From contig OW203743.1 in assembly GCA_934045075.1 (NCBI GenBank), positions 17,541,152 through 17,605,151 on the forward strand: a DNA stretch of 64,000 bases, written 5' to 3'. The DNA is from Yponomeuta sedellus (Eukaryota > Arthropoda > Insecta > Lepidoptera > Yponomeutidae). Positions 30,133 through 40,179 of the stretch are shown here, piece after piece. The notes beneath the pieces are model-generated. The model ran no database searches and had not been told where the DNA came from. It worked only from the letters and a program-made list of their open reading frames with translations. The translations under genes were made by a program, and so were the position numbers. The stretch's first letter is position 1. Every line of letters starts with the position of its first letter.

Positions 30133-30408
30133 AAAAATTATAGACATACAAAGTTTTTTCAACTAAGCTTTTTTTGACTCCAGAGCTTTACCGGATTTAG
30201 CGCAGGAGAATTTCCTTACTAAACCCGGCAAGAAGACAAAAGATTTTCCCCGTTAAAACGCTTTCAGAGGTAATTAAAGCGGTGAGGCTGAATTCATATT
30301 TTTTAGCAGTTAAGTGGATGTAGGTCAGACCCATTAAGGGGGAAACCTTCTTCCAAGCCTTAGGGCAGCCATACACTGACCTTTCTGTTTAACCTTTTGT
30401 ATTTATAT
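30133..30408. other. Unassigned stretch
   Basis: Nothing recognised. Confidence 0.3.
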
Positions 30409-30417
30409 ATATTAGAT

Positions 30418-30790
30418 GTCAAGCGCTCGTGGCCTAGCGGAACCGAGTGATTGGAATCAATCACTTGGGTTAAGCAACAACAGGCGCGGTCAGGTACTGG
30501 ATGGGTCACCATCTCGTGACTACGGCTAGTAGCATTTTTTCGAGCGCTTCCGTGCTTCGCAAGGCACGCTAAGCCGTTGGTGCCGGCTGTCATGTAATGG
30601 CAGTCGTTAAGCCATGTCAGAGGCCTTATGGGCGGCTTGATAGCTTCTGACAGTAAGGCCCGCCACTGTCTTACACTCCTCCAGCAACCCGGACTTGGCC
30701 TCCGGGGTGGAATGGAACATGGCCTAACCTTTCCACCCGTGAAGAGACCCGTGCCCCAACAGTGAGGACATATAGGGATGATATCGATCG
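30418..30790 (+). mobile_element. 5S-SINE, full length
   Basis: A 9-bp duplication ATATTAGAT (30409-30417, 30791-30799). The head AGCGCTCGTGGCCTAGCGGA and GGCGCGGTCAGGTACTGGAT are intact; the CCTCCGGGGTGGAATGGAAC part is diverged. Confidence 0.85.
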
Positions 30791-30835
30791 ATATTAGATA
30801 TATTTGTCTATTTGTAACTTTTGACATCGTCATCG

Positions 30836-31063
30836 TCAGGCTTTACTAGTCCACTGCTGGACATAGCCCTCCCCTAAAGAGCGCCACGTTGTGCTATCAT
30901 AGGGGGGTAATGCCCATAATCGGGGATCGCAGATCGGTGGAATTGTACTGCAGGGGGCGCTGCTGCCCACCCCCCGGTTTGTGTCCCTTAGTCGCCTTTT
31001 ACGACACCCGCGGGAAGAATCGGGTTGGTGCTATTCTCTAGGCCGACACCATACAGCAAACTT
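30836..31063 (-). mobile_element. RTE-tail element, near full length
   Basis: GTCCACTGCTGGACATAGCC through CACCCCCCGGTTTGTGTCC to AGGCCGACACCATACAG. Confidence 0.85.
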
Positions 31064-31440
31064 TTAACTTGTAACTTTTGTAGGACCTAGATATTTTATT
31101 TGCGACTACTATAATTGGTATTGTACTTTATCTGAACAAATATTTTCAGCACCAATATGTTCTGAAACAGCATATTCTTAACTGAAAATGTTGAATTATT
31201 TAATTAAGCATGTAAAATTATTCAATGAGGAATTATTTATTTAAGCATGTAAAATTATTGGTTTAATACGAAGCGCTCGTGGCCTAGTGGACCCGCGTGA
31301 TTGGGCTAGATTAACGACAAGTGAGAGTGTACCTTAATTCAGTAAGTGATACTAAGGTGCTCGTATGTACGTGTGCTGTAAACTTTTCTTTATTTTCTAA
31401 ATCAGTTAAATCATAAATACTAAAATAACAAAAAAAAGTT
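31064..31440. other. Unassigned with a 5S-SINE head fragment
   Basis: 31272-31300 reads AGCGCTCGTGGCCTAGTGGA, a stranded 5S-SINE head. Otherwise AT-rich. Confidence 0.45.
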
Positions 31441-31545
31441 CCGATCCAATTAAGTTGATGAAGCAAAGTCAGGATCGTGGCAAGTGACAGTGCTTGGTCT
31501 CTGCCTACCCCTTTTGGAGGCAGGCGTGAGTTTATGCATGTATTT
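31440..31545 (+). repeat. LINE pol C-terminal fragment (H type)
   Basis: GATGAAGCAAAGTCAGGATC, TGGCAAGTGACAGTGCTTGG and CTCTGCCTACCCC. Confidence 0.6.
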
Positions 31546-31561
31546 ATGGTAAGATAAGATA

Positions 31562-32035
31562 ATTACACTATTTTTATTTTTAATGCACTAACCCGTGCTA
31601 AGGAACAAATTTAAAAACCTATTTAGAGGCTAAAAATTTAAATTTTTTCCTTAGCACGGGTTAGTGCATTAAAAATAAAAATAGTGTAATCATGTGGGTA
31701 CAGTGATATCGTTCCGATGTTAAATCTAACTGCAAAGTAGGTAGTCGGGGCTGTAAGTAATGCAATTTGCTTAAGTCAGATGTCGCTGCCTGTACGTAAT
31801 ACAGAGAATAGTGTAAAGAGGTTCGAAATTTCATCTTTTTATTTTATTCTTTGTGTTATGTACGTGTTATGTGTGTGTGAAAATGCAAATAAATGGTTTA
31901 TCTATCTATCTAAATTTCACTGATGCCGTGAGTCGCCCATTGGCTCAATTGGTAGAGCGCTGGTACGTATAGCCAGAGGTTGCGGGTTCGAATCCCGGCA
32001 TGGGTGAAATTTTTAGCATCTAAATAGGTTTTTAA
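31562..32035 (+). mobile_element. T308 foldback copy with nested insert
   Basis: Flanks AAGATAAGA(TA) at 31551-31561 and 32036-32044. Left inverted long end, then a direct unit and the short end. A 74-bp foreign piece (31838-31911), ending in ATCTATCTATCT and flanked by AAATTTCA, splits the Q block. Confidence 0.85.
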
Positions 32036-32038
32036 AAG

Positions 32039-32225
32039 ATAAGATAAGAATATTCTTTATTGTATACCGTAAAATTGATACAGAAACAGCACATACAGAA
32101 GGTAAGACACAATTGGCGGCCTTATTGCTGATAACAATTTCTTCCAGGCAACCTCAAATCGGAGAATTTAAAGGAAAGGCCGAAGGAGAAATAGATACGG
32201 GTAGTCGGTAAAAACACGAATATTA
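32039..32225 (-). repeat. LINE-B 3' end
   Basis: AGATAAGAATATTCTTTATT, GGCGGCCTTATTGCTGATAA and a longer 5' part ATACGGGTAGTCGGT. Confidence 0.85.
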
Positions 32226-32309
32226 ATACACAAAATAATTTTATTATTACGTAAGTAATAAGAAACTTACTTAGATCATACTTGAATACTATAAATAAAT
32301 ATATACACT

Positions 32310-32418
32310 TCTTCTTCTTCGGGCTATATTAGTCCACTGCTGGACATAGCCCTCCCCTAATGAGCGCCATAGTGCAAGGTTGTGCCATCATTGGGGGGTT
32401 ATGCCCATAATGCCCACG
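32310..32418 (-). mobile_element. RTE-tail element, short
   Basis: TTCTTCTTCGGGCTATATTA to GGTTATGCCCATAATGCCC. Confidence 0.8.
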
Positions 32419-32573
32419 CACATACTTACATAAATAGTGCCTTATAACAAGTGTGTTATAAGAACAAGGAAGAGGTGATATACCTACATAATTATATATG
32501 AAAGAAAATTAATGAACACTTACACCAAAATTAGTTACTTAGAGAAAAGGAATTCCATTACTCTGGTAAGTTT

Positions 32574-33112
32574 AAAAACCTATTTAGAGGCTAAAAATTT
32601 CACCCATGCTGGGATTCGAACCCGCAACCTCTGGCTATCCGTGCCAGCGCTCTACCAATTGAGCCAATGGGCGACTCACCGGCATCAGTGAAATTTCGAC
32701 CCGTGCTAAGGACAAATTTAAAAACCTATTTAGAGGCTAAAATTTTTTTCTAATTTGTCCTTAGCATGCCGGGTTAGTGCATTAAAAATAAAAATAGTGT
32801 AATCATGTGGGTACAGTGATATCGTTCCGATGTTAAAACCTAACTGCAAAGTAGGTAGTCGGGGCTGTAAGTGATGCAATTTGCTTAAGCCAGATGTCGC
32901 TGCCTGTACGTAATACAGAGAATAGTGTAAAGAGGTTCGAAATTTCATTGATGCCGGTGAGTCGCCCATTGGCTCAATTGGTAGAGCGCTGGCACGGATA
33001 GCCAGCGGTTGCGGGTTTGAATCCCGGCATGGGTGAATTTTTTAGCCTCTAAGTAGGTTTTTAAGTTTGTCCTTAGCACGGGTTAGTGCATTAAAAATAA
33101 AAATAGTATAAT
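32574..33112 (+). mobile_element. T308 head-to-head copy
   Basis: An 11-bp duplication CTGGTAAGTTT (32563-32573, 33113-33123). Inverse module at about 32608-32680 and direct module at about 32960-33035, with an extra inverted short/long junction between. S left, L right. Confidence 0.9.
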
Positions 33113-33123
33113 CTGGTAAGTTT

Positions 33124-33490
33124 GTCGAAGAGCCCATCAAAAACAAATGAAGGCATAAAAAGCAAAGATAACACAGGAGAATGTTCAGTCACTCCGGGCC
33201 ATGTCTGACGCAAATGTGTCCCCGTGTGCTAAAGAGCCACTTAGGAACATCATAAATTAACTAAAGCAAATGCAGCGCTGCATTACTACATCTGGCGTCA
33301 GGCTAGGTGGCTCTGAGTTGTCACTCACGTGGAATTAGCGCAGGAAACCCGGTGCCGGCCGTCGGGCCTACGCTAATGATGATTGTTGGTGATTTAGTGC
33401 TTATGTCCACTTAGTTGTTGTGCTAACTAGAAGGTACCACAGGGGATTTTAAGGGGGCGTGCCAACCGTTATATAGAAAGATATATATCT
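33124..33490. other. Unassigned stretch
   Basis: No family recognised. Confidence 0.35.
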
Positions 33491-33706
33491 ATTACACTAT
33501 TTTTATTTTTAATACACTGACCCGTGCTAAGGACAATTTTAAAAACCTATTTAAATGCTCAAAATTCCACCCATGCCCGGATTCGAACCCGCGACTTCTG
33601 GCTATCCGTGCCAGCGCTCTTTCCCAACTGAGCTAATGGGCGACTCACCGGCATCAGTGAAATTTCGAACCTCTTTACACTATTCTCTGTATTACTTATT
33701 ACTCTG
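33491..33706 (-). mobile_element. T308 copy, subfamily II
   Basis: Long end TTACACTATTTTTATTTTTA, AAACCTATTTAAATGC, inverse module CGCGACTTCTGGC, ending at ATTCTCTGTATTAC. Confidence 0.8.
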
Positions 33707-33708
33707 TA

Positions 33709-33772
33709 TTACTTTATTCAATCACTGTAAATAATTAATTAGCTAATTGATAGAACTGATCACTTGTACGGA
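33709..33772. repeat. 64-bp block shared with 27698-27761
   Basis: ACTTTATTCAATCACTGTAA to CACTTGTACGGAA. Confidence 0.75.
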
Positions 33773-34338
33773 ACAATAAACAGTTCCAAGGTGTTCACTC
33801 GGCGACACTCAAACGCAGACCGATTGTTGGATCGCCGATAGGAACCGAGACTCTGTCGAAGCGCGTCACGCCGATAGGGGGCGCTTGACAAACACGTGAC
33901 ACGCTTGACGTTCCGAACAACCGCCATTTTGTACCGGATACGACATTTATATCAAAAATATTAAAATAAAATTGCAATGCAATGAATCGATTAAAACTTC
34001 AACGAAATTAAAATCGATAATCATAACGAATTGAATCGGTTACTTGATAGAACGCTACAAAATTCGATATGTCAAAACGGTTTGGTCGATTATAGTTTCA
34101 TCATCATCAGCCATTTGACGTTCACTGCAGGGCTAAGGTCTCTTTTATAGTTATCCATACTTCCAATATAGTTTACTTCCTGAAAAATACTATATAAAAC
34201 CACTACATAAAAATACTATATAGACTGCACTGTAAGATACTTTTGATACTCATTGATCCTCCGCACTTTACCTGGTACGTCAGACACATGTTGAATACCT
34301 ACCTATAACACAAAAAAGATAATACTCATTACTATTAA
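33773..34338. other. Unassigned; short CpG-rich part
   Basis: 33795-33935 is GC- and CpG-rich (GAAGCGCGTCACGCCGATAG) and has ACCGCCATTTTGT, the inverse of an ATGGCGG box. 34104-34160 (TCATCATCATCAGCC) may be an RTE tail trace. Confidence 0.4.
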
Positions 34339-34671
34339 GCCTGAGTGATCATAAACGATCACGAAGATTAAGGGACATAGGGTGCGTTCAGTGCGTGGAT
34401 GGGTGACCGTCCACGACTATCGCTAGTGGCTTTTTCCAGCGCTTCCGTGCTTTGCAAAGCAAGTTACGCAGTTGGTGCCGGCTGCCAGCGATTGATGGCA
34501 GTCGTTAAGCCAAGTCAAAGGCCTTAGAGCGGCTTGAAAACTTCTGACAGTAGGATCAGCCACTAGTCTTGCAAGCCTCTACCAATCGGACTTGGCCCTC
34601 GTGGTGGAGTATGGCCTATAACTTCCTCAGGGAAGAGACCCGTGCCCCGCTGTGGGGACATTATGGGTTGA
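34339..34671 (+). mobile_element. 5S-SINE, second head type, full length
   Basis: The head is clearly 5S rRNA-like: CGATCACGAAGATTAAG at 34356-34372 and GGATGGGTGACCG at 34397-34409, matching the 5S internal promoter (GATCACCGAAGTTAAGC and the GGATGGGTGACCG box C). Then the common body and 3' end GGGGACATTATGGGTTGA. Confidence 0.9.
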
Positions 34672-34689
34672 CTCGCTTTTTTACAAAAA

Positions 34690-34728
34690 TGATTAATGTG
34701 CAATAAATAGTTTTCTAATCTAATCTAA
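34690..34728 (+). repeat. LINE tail
   Basis: GTGCAATAAATAGTTTTCTA with (ATCTA)n repeats. Confidence 0.5.
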
Positions 34729-35000
34729 TACTGGGTAGCTCCATTTTGATGCTCCGTGAGTCACCAGAAGGCCCCTGCTGAAAATCAGTATTGTGGGTGC
34801 AAACCCTCAGCTTGTACTGAGCATGAGGCCTTTTTTCCGCTGCATCGACAAACTGTGTATCGTTGGACTTTATGTTGATTTCATTAATCTGTAGTTCGTC
34901 TTTTCTTCTGCTTTTGTTCTACTCCTGCTTTCTTTTCTGTATTTTCCTTTTCTGTCAAATTTTGTGTGTCTATGTGGCGTTAAATAAATGTTTTTTTTTT
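34727..35000 (+). repeat. LINE 3' UTR, unclassified lineage
   Basis: TGCTCCGTGAGTCACCAGAA, CAGCTTGTACTGAGCATGAG and CGACAAACTGTGTATCGTTG, with AAATAAATG and a T-rich end. I recognise the block as a lepidopteran non-LTR 3' UTR but cannot name the clade. Confidence 0.55.
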
Positions 35001-35456
35001 CTTCTTTCTGCGCCTAATACTGTATTATAGTTATATTTCTGTATTCAGCTATCTGTGGTTCTGAACAAATATTGAGTTTTTTTTTTGTATTCTAAACTTC
35101 ATAATATAAAAGAAAAACTATGCAAGGCGTGTCATGTCATGACAGGGCGGAACAGGCCAGTGACATGTCAAGGTAAGAAACGTTACCCAGTTTTTTACAA
35201 GACGAATGTGAACATGCCTTTAGAGAAAAGTTTAGCCGCCCCAAGTGAGTCAGCTCGCACGTCGCATTTTCATTGAAGTCGGGTCTGTGTTAATTGGACG
35301 GGTCACTCTAGGCTGACCGCACATTTGCCAGGCTGGTTCATCAATAAGTTGACGAAGAAAATAAATCCGCCTTCGAAATACGCACTCCATTATTGTTTGC
35401 TAATTTTAAAGCTAGGTGGCGCTGATGGTATTCTTCATCGCGGTATGGTTGTGTTC
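35001..35456. other. Unassigned stretch
   Basis: A 63-codon plus frame at 35085-35276 has no motif. Confidence 0.35.
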
Positions 35457-35515
35457 ATAGATAGATAGAATATTCTTTATTGTACACAGAAATTACAGTA
35501 CCAGTTTTTTTATAC
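35457..35515 (-). repeat. LINE-B 3' end, short
   Basis: ATAGATAGATAGAATATTCT and TTTATTGTACACAG. Confidence 0.75.
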
Positions 35516-35928
35516 AATTATAGTACAATGTGAATAGTGAATGTGTCGCTCATGTAATGAAATCACAAACATCAATTAAAGCATTGACATATTTAACCCT
35601 AAGATCGGATTGTTGAAGTCTGAATTTGGAAAAAGTATAATCAGCCCGAAAAAATTGTCGCCTCCTTCTTCTTATAATTTCTTCATAACATTTTTTCTTT
35701 GTTCTTACCTTGATAAAACGTTCATTGAATTTAAAAGAATACATAAAATGCATGTTATGTTAGTTTAAGTAACTCGTCTTTGTTTCTTATTATTGTAACC
35801 ATGCTGTGTACACATGTTTTGGAGATTAGTCTGGATTTTACATATTAATTATGTTATCTTGATGATATACTGGCTAATATTTGTTTTGTGTGCATAATAA
35901 ATATAATAAAATAAATAAATAAAAATAA
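35516..35928. other. Unassigned stretch
   Basis: Small frames only; AT-rich. Confidence 0.35.
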
Positions 35929-35990
35929 ACTGGCGGCCTTATTACGAATTAGCATTTTCTTTCAGGCGAATCATAATGGAGTGAAGATGC
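35929..35990 (-). repeat. LINE-B internal piece
   Basis: GGCGGCCTTATTACGAATTA, then TTTCTTTCAGGCGAATC. Confidence 0.6.
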
Positions 35991-36180
35991 CTTTGCAATT
36001 TGAAGGATTTGATGATTTTGTCATGGATAGACCAAATTAATATTATGGGACCACTGTTGAGGTACTCTCTTTTTATGGTGAACTAAGAATACAATTTAAT
36101 GTTTTTTTTTGTCGTGTAGTGTTAATTATGAATAAATATCTGAACCTCTTCTTCTTCAAGAAGTCTATTAAAAATATATC
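35991..36180. other. Unassigned stretch
   Basis: Nothing recognised. Confidence 0.3.
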
Positions 36181-36193
36181 AATATCACGGTTT

Positions 36194-36272
36194 TAAAAAC
36201 CTATTTAGAGGCTAAATTTTTTTTTTTAATTGTCCTCAGCACGGGTTAGTGCATTAAAAATAAAAATAGTAT
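36194..36272 (+). mobile_element. Minimal T308 copy, 79 bp
   Basis: A 13-bp duplication AATATCACGGTTT (36181-36193, 36273-36285). It consists of the short end, a T run and the long end only; no tRNA-like module. Confidence 0.9.
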
Positions 36273-36337
36273 AATATCACGGTTTATCCTCAGTTTTTAT
36301 TTTTTTGGGAATACCAGCATTTATATAATAACTATAA

Positions 36338-36478
36338 GCTGTGGTAGTTTAGTGAGTAGAACAATGGACTTGCAAGCGAGAGCCGTAGGTTCGATTTCCA
36401 GTGCAGTTAAGTACCAAGGACTTTGTTTAAGATCATAGTTTGAGAATTTCATGCAATATGTGAAAGCAAGCAACATAC
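36338..36478 (+). mobile_element. GA-SINE head
   Basis: TGTGGTAGTTTAGTGAGTAG, AGCGAGAGCCGTAGGTTCGA; box B GGTTCGATTTC is degraded. The body ends early. Confidence 0.7.
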
Positions 36479-36480
36479 AG

Positions 36481-36726
36481 TCGTCGTCAGGCTATAATAG
36501 TCCACTGCTGGACATAGCCCTCCCCTAAAGAGCCCCACGTTATGCTATCATAGGGGGTAATGCCCATAATCCCCACGCTGGGCATGCGGGTTGGGGATCG
36601 CAGTTTGGTGGAATTGTACTGCAGGGGGCGCTGCTGCTCACCCCCCGGTTTGTGTCCCTTAGTCGCCTTTTACGACACCCGCGGGAAGAATTGGGTTGGT
36701 GCTATTCTATAGGCCGACACCACACA
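36481..36726 (-). mobile_element. RTE-tail element, full length with duplication
   Basis: A 12-bp duplication AGCAACATACAG ends at 36480 and recurs from about 36728. This defines the element at about 245 bp: in sense GTGTGGTGTCGGCCTATAG to GGCTATGTCCAGCAGTGGAC and ATAGCCTGACGACGA. It has no coding capacity; its 3' end is the RTE 3' end. Confidence 0.9.
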
Positions 36727-36781
36727 ACAGCAACATACAGTAAGACAATATAAATGTGTTAGTCTCGTAATCTTCCGATGT

Positions 36782-36825
36782 AATAAAGCTACTTAAGTAC
36801 TTATAAGTACTTAGGTAGCTTTATT
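36782..36825. repeat. 44-bp palindrome, one mismatch
   Basis: AATAAAGCTACTTAAGTACT and the other half AGTACTTAGGTAGCTTTATT meet at TATA. It lies in a segment duplicated at about 37288-37400, where the palindrome is absent. Confidence 0.9.
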
Positions 36826-36933
36826 CTTATTCTGCTTGATTATTCTGTATACATAGAAAATTATTCCTCCGATGATATGTTTGGATGCCTCGTGTTAGAG
36901 GCGAAACGCGTCACGTATTTTCTCACACAAGTA

Positions 36934-37088
36934 CGTAATACAGAGAATAGTGTAAAGAGGTTCGAAATTTCACTGATGCCGGTGAGTCGCTCATTAGCTC
37001 AGTTGGATAGAGCGCTGGCACGGATAGCCAGAGGTCGCGGGTTCGAATCCCGGCATGGGTGGAATTTTTAGCCTCTTAATAGGTTTTT
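36934..37088 (+). mobile_element. T308 monomer, subfamily II
   Basis: Flanks ACAAGTA (36927-36933, 37089-37095). From CGTAATACAGAGAATAGTG to AATAGGTTTTT. Module TTAGCTCAGTTGGATAGAGC. Confidence 0.8.
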
Positions 37089-37089
37089 A

Positions 37090-37550
37090 CAAGTATTGGT
37101 GTCGGTGTGTTCAAGTGTGTTCGTGTTTTGTTTCTGCTTGAAAAGACGGGAGGGAGGGCGGTGCATTAACTAGCATGATGCTTGTAGGATTTTTGGCGGA
37201 ATTTAGCAGTAATTTTCACATTTTAATATTATAACAGTTACCTACATTTGCGGAATTCAAGCAATATGTGTACAGATTTAAGCCCTACAGTAAAACAATA
37301 TGTTATGTGTCTCCTAATTTTCCGATGTAACAAAGCTACCTACGTACTTACAGAGAAAATTATTTCTCCCATGACATATTTTGGAAGTGTTATCTTGTAC
37401 CTGAAGGTACCTACAAAGGAAGAGAAAACACAAGGCATTAATCCAATTTGTTAGTTGTCGTCATTTTCATATTTGCTCTGAGATTACACAAAATAGTAAC
37501 AACAGAAGGACACCTCAAAGAGATATGCCTAACACTGACCTTTGCATCTA
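37090..37550. other. Unassigned with local duplication
   Basis: 37288-37400 repeats 36738-36880 (ACAGTAAGACAATAT; CCGATGTAATAAAGCTAC; GAAAATTATTCCTCC) with about 20 percent differences. Confidence 0.6.
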
Positions 37551-37554
37551 CGTA

Positions 37555-37972
37555 ATGAGATGATGACCGTTGGAGTAAAATGTTCTTGAGTGCGACTCGG
37601 CAATCGTAGTGTAGGACGCCTTCCGACCATGTTTATACGCGCATATATTAGCCATATAAATAAATAAAATAAGTATTCGTGGACATATTACACAGATCTC
37701 GTTAGCCCTATACTAAGTAAAACTTACTGACTTGTGTTATAGATCTAACTTGACGATAAATTTAATACAGTAAAAACATAGATAACATCCAAGACCCGAG
37801 ACAAACTAGAAAAGTTCGTTTCCTAGTTTGACCTGGCCGAGGATCGGGGGAATGTAGGATGACGATCTGCGAAAAACTGCAGGCAGATGCTGGATGCGGC
37901 AAGCTGAAGACAGGGCGCTAGGCGCTCATTAGAGGATGGCTATGCTCAGCAGTGCCTGAAGAAGAAGAAGAA
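37555..37972 (+). pseudogene. RTE pol C-terminus, interrupted by SINE-G
   Basis: GACCGTTGGAGTAAAATGTT to CCTTCCGACCATG, then after the SINE ATGACGATCTGCGAAAAACT and CAGATGCTGGATGCGGCAAG, with the tail GAAGAAGAAGAAGAATTA. Same lineage as 2985-3228. Confidence 0.85.
37657..37847 (-). mobile_element. SINE-G, head-truncated
   Basis: TATTCGTGGACATATTACAC through CAAACTAGAAAAGTTCGTTT to ACCTGGCCGAGGATCG. Confidence 0.8.
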
Positions 37973-38115
37973 TTAGATGTTTTATACAGCGTCCAGTGGC
38001 ATCTTTAATCACACTAGATGGGGGAACGGATCACTAGGAACCTGTTGTACCTGGGACATGGTTTTAGATGATGAAGGGTTGTTCAGCACCTATACCATCC
38101 TGAAAGCATACTACC
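37968..38115 (-). repeat. GA-SINE 3' part
   Basis: TTTTATACAGCGTCCAGTGG, CACTAGATGGGGGAACGG, ACCTATACCATCCTGA. Confidence 0.75.
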
Positions 38116-38164
38116 TATTACTTACATAATCATCCTATACCTATCCGTCCTACTTCAAGTCACA

Positions 38165-38315
38165 TCAATTCTCTTAGAGAGAGAAAGAATTAACTTCATC
38201 ACCATGCGCCCCCTGCGTGGATTGGCCTTTTCAAGCGCTGAGGCATTTGGTATTACTTCAGGTAACACTCAGGTTTCCTCACGATGTTTTCCTTATCATC
38301 TGGCAAGGGATAGTG
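38165..38315 (-). repeat. GA-SINE body
   Basis: TCTTAGAGAGAGAAAGAATT, GCGTGGATTGGCCTTTTC, AGGTTTCCTCACGATGTTTT. Confidence 0.75.
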
Positions 38316-38790
38316 CTACGAGAAATTCAAAAATGTACGAACTTTACTCAAGAACACGAAGAAGACTAATAATATTCTACAGGCCCAAGGCCTTTATTTA
38401 AAAAGCTTGCTAGTTAAAAAAAAAGGAATGTGCCTGAGTGGTTCACGTACCCCATTATGCCTTTTCATAGATCAGATTTTTTTTCAAAGTAAAGAATAAA
38501 TTAACTAGCAGTCCCGCCGAATTCACAACCGCCACATTCTCGTAATCGGCTTATACGATTATTTTTACCATGGCAACGCAATAAAAAAGATTATAGTAAC
38601 AATAAAAGATTATCCCACGTGAACCCATTACCGGGATATTAATGTCTCAATTCAGATCTTTTTTCTACGTCTCAATTCGGATATTTGCCTATTTATATGC
38701 CAAGTTTCACGTAACTCCGTTCAGATTTATTGCGTAATTTAGTATTAAACATCCATCATCTTCTTTCTAACTTCCTTCAGCAACTTTCTA
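38316..38790. other. Unassigned stretch
   Basis: AT-rich. No family recognised. Confidence 0.35.
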
Positions 38791-38792
38791 TC

Positions 38793-38915
38793 GTAAGGTT
38801 GTCTGGAAGAAATTGCTTTTAGCAATAAGGCCGCCAATTGTACTATGTATATTTGTAATTATTGTGTATTTGTTGTTTTTCCAGTGTACAATAAAGAATA
38901 TTCTTATCTTATCTT
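38793..38915 (+). repeat. LINE-B 3' end
   Basis: AAGGTTGTCTGGAAGAAATT, GCAATAAGGCCGCCAATTGT, AATAAAGAATATTCTTATCT. Confidence 0.85.
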
Positions 38916-39082
38916 CATAAACTTTCACATTTATAATATTATTTATAGAAGGATTTGTTAAATGTCAATACCACTCTAATATTAGAAAGGCGAAAGTTTG
39001 TGAGTGCCTATGTTCGTTACTTCTTCAGGTCGAAACGGCGGGAGCGATTTTAATAAAATTTGATATGAATATATTCTTTTTG

Positions 39083-39332
39083 TTGCACTAACCCGTACTG
39101 AGGGAAATTTTAAAAACCTATTTAGAGGCTAAAAATTTTGCCCATGCCGGTACTCGAACCGTACCAGCGCTCTCCCAACTGATCTGATAGGCAAGTAGGA
39201 TCAGCGAAATTTCGAACCTCTACAATATTCTCTGTATTATTTACAGGCAGCGACATCTGGCTGGTGTAATTTGCACCACCTGCAGCCACTACCACTTGCT
39301 GAGTACTCCCGACATGGGTGGAATTTTTAGAG
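39083..39332 (-). mobile_element. T308 copy, old and diverged
   Basis: TGCACTAACCCGTACTGAGG, TACTCGAACCGTACCAGCGC with a deletion in the T arm, then CAGCGACATCTGGCTGG and a second GACATGGGTGGAATTTTTAG. Confidence 0.75.
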
Positions 39333-39361
39333 TTAGCTGACACCCTGGCTGAACACATAGG

Positions 39362-39425
39362 CTACTTTTTACTGCGGGAAAATGTCTTATTCCGATGGGA
39401 AAATCAATAATCCGCAGGTAAACTC
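39362..39425. repeat. Relative of the 62.9-63.4 kb hairpin element end
   Basis: ATGTCTTATTCCGATGGGAA and AATCAATAATCCGCAGGT resemble TGTCTTATTCTTATGGG and AATCGATAAACTG at 62946-62977. Confidence 0.4.
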
Positions 39426-39541
39426 CCCTTAGCACAGCTAGTACAATATAAGCTGAACAAAAAAATTGCGAAAACACCTAAATTTTTGGTGCATAACAAT
39501 ATTCCACGAGTGTCACCAACAACTTTAAATAATATTATTCT

Positions 39542-40050
39542 AAAAACCTATTTAGAGGCTAAAAATTTCACCCATGCCGGGATTCGAACCCGCAACCTCT
39601 GGCTATCCGTACCAGCGCTCTACCAAGTATTGCCTAGTGTTGCGGGTTCGAATCCCGGCATGGGTGAAATTTTTAGCCTCTAAATAGGTTTTTAAATTTG
39701 TTCCTTAGCACGGGTTAGTGCATTAAAAATAAAAATAGTGTAATCATGTGGGTACAGTGATATCGTTCCGATGTTAAAACCTAACTGCAAAGTAGGTAGT
39801 CGGGGCTGTAAGTAATGCAATTTGCTTAAGTCAGATGTCGCTGCCTGTACGTAATACAGAGAATATTATAAAGGGGTTCGAAATTTCACTGATGCCGTGA
39901 GTCGCTCATTGGCTCAATTGGTAGAGCGCTGGTACGGATAGCCAGAGGTTGCGGGTTCGAATCCCGGCATGGGTGAAATTTTCAGCCTCTAAATAGGTTT
40001 TTAAATTTGTTCCTTAGCACGGGTTAGTGCATTAAAAATAAAAATAGTGT
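39542..40050 (+). mobile_element. T308 head-to-head copy
   Basis: A 14-bp duplication with one mismatch, AATAATATTATTCT (39528-39541) and AATAATACTATTCT (40051-40064). Inverse partial module, then a direct box B piece (39640), full unit with module at about 39903-39975 and long end. Confidence 0.9.
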
Positions 40051-40064
40051 AATAATACTATTCT

Positions 40065-40179
40065 TACAAAAGTAGGTTAAGAAAAAGTTCGGGGTCCAGA
40101 GACACGAAAAGCACCTGGGGTAAGCACGTATGCGTTTTGTACTACAAGTGCTGCAAACAAATAATGCGGTAGTTCGCGC
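40065..40179. other. Unassigned stretch
   Basis: Nothing recognised; joins the CpG-rich part. Confidence 0.3.
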
